Positions 33,451 to 40,531 of a DNA stretch of 64,000 nucleotides are shown one piece after another (position 1 is the stretch's first letter; each line of letters begins with the position of its first letter). The stretch lies in contig JAEZKU010000024.1 of the NCBI GenBank assembly GCA_023436065.1, positions 62,001 to 126,000 on the forward strand. The letters run 5' to 3'. Below the pieces are notes generated by a model. The model searched no databases. It was not told the origin of the DNA and saw only the letters and a program-made list of their open reading frames with translations. Made by a program: the position numbers and the translations under genes. The DNA comes from Bacillota bacterium (GTDB taxonomy: Bacteria; Bacillota; Clostridia; Lachnospirales; Lachnospiraceae).

Positions 33451-34017
33451 ATGACTCTTGATGAAAAATTAGATCATTTTTATTCCTCGGTAATTGACAG
33501 CGCGACCAAGCAAAACATCGAGATTGTTGAAGAATACAAGAAAACGCTTCAGAAGAATTTTGAGGAACGTAAGGATGCCGCTCTGCGCAAGGCAGAAGCA
33601 AATCTTCGTATGGCATCCGATAACATTATAAGGGAGAGGAATCGGAAGCTGTCAGCAGAAACAATGGAAATCAGACGTAAGGTTTTAGAAAAGACAGCAG
33701 AGATTTCAGAACGTGTTTTTACTGAGGTAAAACAAAAATTAGCGGAATATATGAAAACTCCCGATTATGATGATTTATTATGTTCCCAGATAAAAAAAGC
33801 TGCAGCCTTTGCACAGGGAGATGCGATTACCGTATATATCAATCCCTCGGATGAGAATAAGAAAAAAACCTTAGAAGAAAAAACAGGCGTTTCCCTTACG
33901 GTAAGTGATCGCGATTTTGTAGGCGGTACCCGTGCTGTAATTTCTTCCCGCAGTATTCTGATTGATAATTCTTTTTTAACTAAGTTGGAAGAAGCAAAGA
34001 GTTCCTTCACTCTTTAG
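33451..34017 (+). CDS. V-type ATPase subunit E (operon 2)
   Basis: 188 residues. N-terminal coiled coil (about 15-105, 'EIVEEYKKTLQKNFEERKDAALRKAEANLRMASDNIIRERNRKLSAETMEIRRKVLEK') and a C-terminal alpha/beta domain ending 'DFVGGTRAVISSRSILIDNSFLTKLEEAKSSFTL', the pattern of the peripheral-stalk E subunit. AAAGG precedes the ATG. It follows F by 21 bases and precedes A by 25. Confidence 0.9.
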   Translation: MTLDEKLDHFYSSVIDSATKQNIEIVEEYKKTLQKNFEERKDAALRKAEANLRMASDNIIRERNRKLSAETMEIRRKVLEKTAEISERVFTEVKQKLAEYMKTPDYDDLLCSQIKKAAAFAQGDAITVYINPSDENKKKTLEEKTGVSLTVSDRDFVGGTRAVISSRSILIDNSFLTKLEEAKSSFTL

Positions 34018-34042
34018 ACTATGAAAGGGAGAGTTCGGCCTT

Positions 34043-35809
34043 ATGAATTTAACAGGTAAAATATTTGGTATTAACGGACCAATCGTATATGTCGGAGAAA
34101 ATAAAGCCTTTAAGATGGGTGAAATGGTTCTCGTCGGAAAGGATAAGCTGGTTGGTGAGGTTATCGGTCTTCATACCGGAAAAACTACGATTCAGGTATA
34201 TGAAGAGACCAGCGGACTGCGTCCGGGTGATGTAGTATACGGAACCGGTGCTGCCATCTCTGTTACTCTCGCTCCCGGCATCATCAGCAATATCTTTGAT
34301 GGTATCGAACGTCCGTTACAGGAAATCGCTGAGAAATCAGGCATGTACATTTCCAGAGGTGTCAGTGTAGAATCTCTGAATACTACTAAGCTATGGGATG
34401 TACATGTCACTGTCAAACCCGGCGATAAGATTTACGGTGGTACAATTATAGCAGAGGTGCCCGAAACCCGCGCCATTGTGCATAAATCCATGGTTCCGCC
34501 GGATGTATTCGGCACAGTCACGAAGGTTGCTTCAGACGGTCAATACACCATTAATGATACAATTGTAACAATTATTGATAACAAGGGACAGGAAAAAGAA
34601 CTAACCCTGACTCAGAAATGGCCGATCCGCGTACCAAGACCAACTGCAAAAAGATATGCCTCCGATCGTCCTCTGGTCACCGGTCAGAGAATTCTTGATA
34701 CCCTCTTCCCGATTTCCAAGGGTGGTACCGCTGCTATTCCGGGTGGCTTCGGAACCGGTAAGACGATGACCCAGCATCAGCTGGCTAAATGGTGTGATGC
34801 TGATATTATCGTTTACATCGGCTGTGGGGAACGTGGAAATGAAATGACTGAAGTACTTGAAGATTTTACAAAACTGGTAGATCCCAAGACCGGTAATCCT
34901 CTGCTGGATCGTACCACTCTGATAGCCAACACCTCCAATATGCCGGTTGCAGCCCGTGAGGCAAGTATCTATACCGGAATTACCCTGGCTGAGTATTATC
35001 GGGATATGGGTTACCATGTGGCGATCATGGCAGATTCAACCTCCCGTTGGGCTGAGGCACTTCGTGAATTGTCAGGACGTCTTGAGGAAATGCCTGCAGA
35101 GGAAGGTTTCCCGGCTTATCTTGCTTCCAGACTCTCCGCTTTCTACGAAAGGGCCGGTTTTATGCAAAACTTAAACTGGACCGAGGGAAGTGTCTCCATC
35201 ATCGGAGCAGTATCTCCTCAGGGTGGTGATTTTTCCGAGCCAGTTACACAGAATACCAAGCGTTTTGTGCGCTGTTTCTGGGCTCTCGATAAATCCTTGG
35301 CTTATGCAAGACATTTCCCTGCTATCCAGTGGCTTACCAGCTACAGTGAGTATGTGAATGATCTTGCTCCCTGGTATACCAAAAATGTCGGTGAAGATTT
35401 TATAGAATGCCGAAACCAGATCCTGAGTCTTCTTACCCAGGAAAATCAGCTGAATGAAATCGTAAAGCTGATCGGTAGTGATGTACTTCCCGATGATCAA
35501 AAGCTGGTACTTGAGATTTCCAAGGTAATCCGCCTCGGTTTCGTTCAACAAAACGCTTACCATCCTTCCGATACCTATGTACCGATGGCAAAGCAGCTGA
35601 AGATGATGCAGACCATCCTCTATCTTTTTCAGAAATGCAGACAGCTGATCGATCTCAATATGCCAATGTCTCTGCTGAAAGAAGATAATATATTCGATAA
35701 GGTAATTTCAATAAAATATGATGTAGCAAACAATGAGCTTGACAAATTCGATGATTACAGGGCCATGATTGATGAGTTTTATAATAAGATCATGACGAAG
35801 AATGCCTAA
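34043..35809 (+). CDS. V-type ATPase catalytic subunit A (operon 2)
   Basis: 588 residues. P-loop 'GGFGTGKTMTQHQLAKW' (a variant of the GPFGSGKT of operon 1), 'YIGCGERGNEMTEVLEDF', 'NTSNMPVAAREASIYTGITLAEYYRDMGYHVAIMADSTSRWAEALREL' and 'PAYLASRLSAFYERAGF'. All catalytic residues look intact. GGGAGAG precedes the ATG. Confidence 0.98.
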   Translation: MNLTGKIFGINGPIVYVGENKAFKMGEMVLVGKDKLVGEVIGLHTGKTTIQVYEETSGLRPGDVVYGTGAAISVTLAPGIISNIFDGIERPLQEIAEKSGMYISRGVSVESLNTTKLWDVHVTVKPGDKIYGGTIIAEVPETRAIVHKSMVPPDVFGTVTKVASDGQYTINDTIVTIIDNKGQEKELTLTQKWPIRVPRPTAKRYASDRPLVTGQRILDTLFPISKGGTAAIPGGFGTGKTMTQHQLAKWCDADIIVYIGCGERGNEMTEVLEDFTKLVDPKTGNPLLDRTTLIANTSNMPVAAREASIYTGITLAEYYRDMGYHVAIMADSTSRWAEALRELSGRLEEMPAEEGFPAYLASRLSAFYERAGFMQNLNWTEGSVSIIGAVSPQGGDFSEPVTQNTKRFVRCFWALDKSLAYARHFPAIQWLTSYSEYVNDLAPWYTKNVGEDFIECRNQILSLLTQENQLNEIVKLIGSDVLPDDQKLVLEISKVIRLGFVQQNAYHPSDTYVPMAKQLKMMQTILYLFQKCRQLIDLNMPMSLLKEDNIFDKVISIKYDVANNELDKFDDYRAMIDEFYNKIMTKNA

Positions 35810-35829
35810 AGGATAAGGGAGGATTTTAA

Positions 35830-37227
35830 ATGTCAATAGAATATTTAGGACTGAGTGAAATTAACGGCCCCCTGATTGTTCTTGAGGGAATTCGCGACGC
35901 TTCCTTTGATGAAATCGTGGAATTAACCGTAGAAGGAAACAAAAAAAAGCTGGGAAGAATTGTGGAGCTGTATGAAGATAAGGCAGTGATACAGGTGTTC
36001 CAGGGTACGGAGGATATGTCCCTGTTTAACACCCATACCAAGCTGACCGGTCATCCTATGGAGGTTTCTCTCTCCCCCGAAATCCTTGGACGTGTATTTA
36101 ACGGTGTAGGACAGCCCATTGACGGATTAGGGAACATAGTGGCAGAGACCAAACGGGATATTAACGGACAGCCGCTCAATCCCTGTACCAGAGAATATCC
36201 AAGAAACTATATTAAGACAGGTATCTCAGCAATTGATGCCTTAACCACCCTGATTCGCGGACAGAAACTGCCTATCTTCTCCGGTAACGGACTTCCTCAT
36301 GATCAACTGGCGGCACAGATTGTAAAGCAGGCTTCTCTGGGAGAAGGTTCAGAAGAAGAATTTGGTATCGTATTCGCGGCCATGGGTGTAAAGCATGACG
36401 TAGCTGACTTCTTCCGCCGTACCTTTGAGGAAAGCGGTGCCAGCTCTCACGTTGTAATGTATCTGAATCTGGCGAATGATCCGGTGGTGGAACGTCTGAT
36501 CACTCCTAAGGTTGCTCTGACTGCTGCTGAATACCTTGCTTTTGAGAAAGGCATGCATATTCTGGTTATCCTGACCGATATGACCTCCTTTGCAGAAGCG
36601 ATGCGAGAGGTTTCCTCCTCCAAGGGCGAGATTCCCTCCAGAAAGGGTTATCCCGGTTACTTATACAGTGAATTGGCAACCCTTTATGAAAGAGCCGGTA
36701 TCGTTCATAACTGCAGCGGCTCAGTAACTCAGATCCCGATTTTAACCATGCCAAACGATGATATTACCCATCCGATCCCTGATCTTACAGGATACATTAC
36801 AGAAGGTCAGATCGTATTGGATCGTTCCCTTCATCAGAAGTCAATCTATCCGCCGATCAGTATCCTGCCCTCTTTGTCCCGTCTGATGAAGGACGGTATC
36901 GGTAAAGGCTATACTCGTGGGGATCATCAGGATCTGGCAAACCAGCTGTTCTCCTCCTACGCACGTGTAGGTGATGCAAGAGCTCTTGCCAGTGTAATCG
37001 GTGAGGATGAATTATCTTCTCTGGATAAACTATATCTGAAATTCGGTTTAGCGATGGAACAGGAATTCATTGCACAAGGTATGCAAGAAGACCGTACGAT
37101 CCTGCAGACTCTTGATAAGGGCTGGGAGTTGCTTGGTATTCTTCCGAGAGAAGAGCTTGACCGTATCGATACAAAGATTTTGGATCAATATTATAAACCC
37201 AGAAACCCCGTAAACGAATCGAGGTGA
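35830..37227 (+). CDS. V-type ATPase subunit B (operon 2)
   Basis: 465 residues. 'LSPEILGRVFNGVGQPIDGLG', 'IKTGISAIDALTTLIRGQKLPIFSGNGLPHDQLAAQIVKQA', 'PSRKGYPGYLYSELATLYERAGI' and 'DLTGYITEGQIVLDRSLHQK' identify the non-catalytic B subunit. GGGAGG precedes the ATG. It lies 20 bases after A and 4 bases before D. Confidence 0.98.
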   Translation: MSIEYLGLSEINGPLIVLEGIRDASFDEIVELTVEGNKKKLGRIVELYEDKAVIQVFQGTEDMSLFNTHTKLTGHPMEVSLSPEILGRVFNGVGQPIDGLGNIVAETKRDINGQPLNPCTREYPRNYIKTGISAIDALTTLIRGQKLPIFSGNGLPHDQLAAQIVKQASLGEGSEEEFGIVFAAMGVKHDVADFFRRTFEESGASSHVVMYLNLANDPVVERLITPKVALTAAEYLAFEKGMHILVILTDMTSFAEAMREVSSSKGEIPSRKGYPGYLYSELATLYERAGIVHNCSGSVTQIPILTMPNDDITHPIPDLTGYITEGQIVLDRSLHQKSIYPPISILPSLSRLMKDGIGKGYTRGDHQDLANQLFSSYARVGDARALASVIGEDELSSLDKLYLKFGLAMEQEFIAQGMQEDRTILQTLDKGWELLGILPREELDRIDTKILDQYYKPRNPVNESR

Positions 37228-37231
37228 TTCC

Positions 37232-37855
37232 ATGAATCCGAATACCTTTCCCACCAAGGGTAACCTGATACTTGCCAAGAACTCTCTAAAGCTTGCCAAG
37301 CAGGGTTATGAATTGATGGACAAAAAACGTAATATTCTGATGCATGAGCTCATGGAACTGATCGATAAGGCGAAGAATGTGCAGCAGGAAATCGACAGCA
37401 CCTTCTCTTCTGCTTATCTGTCACTGCAGAAGGCGAATATAGAGATGGGTATCCGTAATATTCAGGAGATCAGCAATACCATTCCTGAGGAAAACTCTAT
37501 CCAGATCAAGCAACGAAGCGTTATGGGCACGGAAATTCCTCTCGTGGAGTATGATAATACCGTAAGCAAACCTAACTATGCTTTCTTCCAGACAAAGATT
37601 TCCCTGGATGAAGCCACAAAACGCTTTATCAAGGTGAAGGATCTTACGATTCGTCTTTCCAGCATCGAGAATTCAGCATATCGCCTAGCGACCAATATCA
37701 ATAAGACTCAAAAGCGTGCCAACGCGCTAAAGAACATTACCATCCCCTACTATACCGCGCTCACGACTGAGATTCAGAACGCTCTTGAAGAAAAAGAGCG
37801 CGAAGAATTTACCCGGTTAAAGGTAATCAAACGTCGTCAGACTGCCGGGGAGTAG
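37232..37855 (+). CDS. V-type ATPase subunit D (operon 2)
   Basis: 207 residues. Rotor shaft: 'FPTKGNLILAKNSLKLAKQGYELMDKKRNILMHELMELIDKAKN' and the C-terminal 'INKTQKRANALKNITIPYYTALTTEIQNALEEKEREEFTRLKVIKRRQ' form the two long coiled-coil arms. GAGGTGATTCC precedes the ATG, which follows the B stop by 4 bases. Last gene of the operon. Confidence 0.95.
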   Translation: MNPNTFPTKGNLILAKNSLKLAKQGYELMDKKRNILMHELMELIDKAKNVQQEIDSTFSSAYLSLQKANIEMGIRNIQEISNTIPEENSIQIKQRSVMGTEIPLVEYDNTVSKPNYAFFQTKISLDEATKRFIKVKDLTIRLSSIENSAYRLATNINKTQKRANALKNITIPYYTALTTEIQNALEEKEREEFTRLKVIKRRQTAGE

Positions 37856-37932
37856 ACGATAATAAGAAATAGATATTAAAAGGATTGCGATAAAAGTTAT
37901 TTAAGCGGAAATAATTTTGCTGAATTAATTCT

Positions 37933-37968
37933 AATGGGGCTGTTTTATCATTCAAAAACAGCCCCATT
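37933..37968. terminator. Shared hairpin between V-ATPase operon 2 and the VOC gene
   Basis: Perfect 14-bp arms AATGGGGCTGTTTT/AAAACAGCCCCATT with an 8-base loop, between two convergent genes. No separate U-run follows, but the stem contains T4/A4 next to the loop; it probably ends transcription from both sides. Confidence 0.7.
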
Positions 37969-38002
37969 CAGAATCCAAAAGATAAAGTTCAGGATTAACT
38001 TA

Positions 38003-38377
38003 TCATATAAAAAGGCACCATCTTACCCCTTGCTTATCTATGATATCCGTCATCAAGGGACTGAACTCACAGGGACCTAAAGGAAACAGGATTTCACTGC
38101 CCTCCTTCAGTATCTCATAAGCCTTTCTTACTTTGTCTTCATTTCCCTCTCCATAGTGTAAGCAAAACTGCATCGTATTTCCTGTAATTTGCTTCTCTCT
38201 ATCATCGTTTGCTTCAGCTACAGCTAAAGTGTGTCCGCAGATATCAAGCTCAGCATGATAATATGTGTCATCTGCGCCTATCACATGATACCCTAATGTA
38301 GCGTCAAATGCCTTCCTATACAGCTCAACAGCCTCCCTGCTTCCTTTCGTATAGATTTGCATCATTGATCTTTTCAT
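38003..38377 (-). CDS. VOC family protein (PhnB/glyoxalase-like)
   Basis: 124 residues, one vicinal-oxygen-chelate module of the PhnB type: 'QIYTKGSREAVELYRKAFDATLGYHV', 'YYHAELDICGHTLAVAEA', 'TMQFCLHYG' and a C-terminal 'GPCEFSPLMTDIIDKQGVRWCLFI'. Proteins of this group are metal-dependent or have lost the metal; the function of this one is unknown. GGGAGG lies 6 bases before the ATG. It is monocistronic and convergent with V-ATPase operon 2. Confidence 0.9.
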   Translation of the reverse strand: MKRSMMQIYTKGSREAVELYRKAFDATLGYHVIGADDTYYHAELDICGHTLAVAEANDDREKQITGNTMQFCLHYGEGNEDKVRKAYEILKEGSEILFPLGPCEFSPLMTDIIDKQGVRWCLFI

Positions 38378-38595
38378 ACATTACCTCCCTCTCCAATATT
38401 CATTTCTTTCCGAACCTCATTCCTCGAATACATCTGAAATCTCGAATTCTTCTTAAACCAAGTACATAACTTAAGCTAATCATTCTGTCTATTTCGTTTA
38501 TTGTTATATTATAACATTTCTTACAGAAAATGCAAACATTTGTTCTTTATAAAAAATAAATTCATAAATTATTTCATCGCATGTATAATATTAAT

Positions 38596-38873
38596 CTATC
38601 TACACATAATAATAACGGATACGACATCAGAGCTTTAATTGCATGATGATCACAGACCTAAATTCGAATAAACTCAGTCGTATCCAAAAAAAAGAATATA
38701 GAGAGCATGTAATTTTGTCTCAAGAATTACATTGCTGCACTGTTCTTGGAGAGTAAGGAGATGGTAGCTTTTGGACAGTAATGTTGAAGTAAAATCTCAT
38801 GATCAAATTGAATAATGCATGAAGAATTGAGACACCAGTACAAAAAGGGGATGTTTATAAACATCCCCTTTTT
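38596..38873 (+). ncRNA. Candidate structured non-coding RNA (unclassified)
   Basis: This roughly 590-base gene-free stretch holds an ordered set of elements on the plus strand. A promoter-like pair lies at 38561-38589 (TTCATA, 17 bp, TATAAT). Then come a 9-bp perfect stem GGATACGAC/GTCGTATCC (38617-38625 with 38677-38685), a hairpin ATGTAATT/AATTACAT (38707-38714 with 38725-38732), a stem ACTGTTC/GGACAGT with one G-U pair (38740-38746 with 38773-38779), and a perfect terminator (38842-38873). The 10-base loop of the second hairpin contains TGTCTCAA, which is fully complementary to TTGAGACA at 38827-38834, so a pseudoknot with the 3' tail is possible. I do not recognise a known RNA class. Confidence 0.45.
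38842..38873. terminator. Perfect palindromic terminator
   Basis: AAAAAGGGGATGTTTA and its exact complement: a 32-bp perfect palindrome, flanked by A5 and T5, so it works on both strands. It would end the candidate ncRNA from the left and the MscS-family gene from the right. Confidence 0.88.
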
Positions 38874-38970
38874 GTCTATTGTTTAATTACTATTGATATA
38901 TAATAAATGATTTAATTTTTTGTCTTATATTTTATAGTCTTTAATAATGATTATTTTCTTTCACTTGTTC

Positions 38971-40197
38971 TTATCTGCTCCGCTGCATATCATAACCGGT
39001 TGGGCTCTGGAAGATTCTGAGATTGAACTCTTCTGCTATTGAGAAGATATGATCAAAAATATCTGACTGTATCCTCTCATAGTTTTCCCACTTCGTGTCA
39101 TCGGTAAATACATAGATTTCCAATGGTAGTCCGTTCTCTCCTTGCGGAAGCTGGCGAACCAGCTGGGGCATACCCTTATGCAGCTGTGAATTGTTCTTAA
39201 GGTAGTTTTCTATATAGATGCGGAAGGTGCCGATATTCGTAATCTGCCTTTTGTTGATATCAAGTTCAGAGTTATGTCTTTTATTATATTGATCCATCTC
39301 TGCTTCCTTCTCACTGATATAATCCTTCAGCAAATCAATCTTCTTAAATTTTTCAATCATCTCCTGATTGCAGAAACAGATACTATTGACATCAATGATT
39401 ACGGAACGCTTAATCCTGCGTCCGCCGAATTGAGTCATACCCCTCCAGTTTTTAAAGGAATCTGAAATCAGGGCGTAGGCCGGAATTGTAACAATCGTTT
39501 TATCAAAGTTCTGAACCTTCACGGTATTCAGCGTAATATCAATCACATCTCCGTCCGCTCCGTATTTCGTCATCTCGATCCAGTCTCCAATCCGAAGCAT
39601 ATCATTCGAGGTCAGTTGTATTCCTGCGATGAAGCCAAGGATAGAATCCTTGAACACAAAGGAGAATACGGCAGCCAAGGCTCCTACTCCACCGATTAGG
39701 TAGAGTGGATTCTGCTTCATTAAAATACCAATGACTATAATACCTACGACGATATAATAAATAATCTTTACAACCTGAAGCAGACCTTTGATCGGTCTCA
39801 CCTTGGAGATAGGATAACTTCGATAGATATCATCTACCGCATCCAGAATGGCTCCGACTACAAACAGAGATACAATGCAGATATAGATTGCACAGCCCTG
39901 CTGGATATAGGCACTGAGATCGATAGGAAATGCAGCAGAAAAGAGATATATGATAATTCCGGGTGCAATATTGGTAAGCCTTAAGAATACCTTTCGGTCA
40001 TACATGATTTTATCCCAGTGATACTTATTATGATAAATGATTTTCTTCAGAATTCTTAATACTATATTCTTAAGAAGGATATTCACCATAATGCATGTCA
40101 GTATGATGATCACAGCAATGATTGCATAAGATAGATAGGTCTCAAGATCTTCGTTCATATTTCTTCCGTCCAGCATTTTTTTGATGTTATCCAGCAT
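38971..40197 (-). CDS. Mechanosensitive channel, MscS family (YbdG/MscM-like)
   Basis: 408 residues with about five N-terminal helices, then the MscS core: pore helix 'LYLIGGVGALAAVFSFVFKDSILGFIAGIQLTSNDMLRIGDWIEM' followed by the beta domain 'GADGDVIDITLNTVKVQNFDKTIVTIPAYALISDSFKNWRGM'. The extra N-terminal helices and a roughly 70-residue insertion in the C-terminal domain ('EKFKKIDLLKDYISEKEAEMDQYNKRHN') are as in E. coli YbdG. It should release solutes on hypo-osmotic shock. Monocistronic. Confidence 0.94.
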   Translation of the reverse strand: MLDNIKKMLDGRNMNEDLETYLSYAIIAVIIILTCIMVNILLKNIVLRILKKIIYHNKYHWDKIMYDRKVFLRLTNIAPGIIIYLFSAAFPIDLSAYIQQGCAIYICIVSLFVVGAILDAVDDIYRSYPISKVRPIKGLLQVVKIIYYIVVGIIVIGILMKQNPLYLIGGVGALAAVFSFVFKDSILGFIAGIQLTSNDMLRIGDWIEMTKYGADGDVIDITLNTVKVQNFDKTIVTIPAYALISDSFKNWRGMTQFGGRRIKRSVIIDVNSICFCNQEMIEKFKKIDLLKDYISEKEAEMDQYNKRHNSELDINKRQITNIGTFRIYIENYLKNNSQLHKGMPQLVRQLPQGENGLPLEIYVFTDDTKWENYERIQSDIFDHIFSIAEEFNLRIFQSPTGYDMQRSR

Positions 40198-40531
40198 AGT
40201 GATTTACAACTCCCTTTCTTGGCTTCGTCCTTCCTCATTTTACTATTGATTAATATCACTGTCAAACGCATCCTTTGAAAACTGAAACAGGTGTAACTTC
40301 ATAAAATTGCTTCATAATGTATCTTTGGAAAACTGTTTCATGTGATACTGTATGCCCAGCCAAGTTACTTTCTAACGAAAATTTAATGAATAGCTATCCA
40401 GATTATGCTATACTTATGCTACTATTATTCAGTTTCCTAAGTTTCAGATATTATATTAAGTATTTGAATGGCATAATAACTGAATTATTAGGAATTATAT
40501 TTTAAGCAAGATTAAACAAGGAGGTATTCTC
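40198..40531. other. Divergent intergenic region between the channel and Ca-ATPase genes
   Basis: 334 bases. I see an 8-bp inverted repeat TGAAACAG (40283-40290) / CTGTTTCA (40333-40340), embedded in two similar stretches (CTTTGAAAACTG and CTTTGGAAAACTG). No riboswitch or clear promoter could be recognised. A 62-codon open frame at 40317-40505 lacks a ribosome-binding site and is not called. Confidence 0.4.

Noticed and set aside
18692..37855. Recent tandem duplication of the V-ATPase operon
   Set aside because: Gene order, subunit lengths, P-loop variants and proteolipid type all differ between the copies.
40317..40505. A 62-codon hydrophobic open frame upstream of the Ca-ATPase gene
   Set aside because: No ribosome-binding site and no family pattern; the hydrophobicity is explained by AT-rich intergenic DNA.
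40198..40531. Mn2+/Ca2+-type (yybP-ykoY) riboswitch in front of the P-type ATPase
   Set aside because: Neither the conserved GGGGAGUA-like loop nor the second conserved loop can be found.
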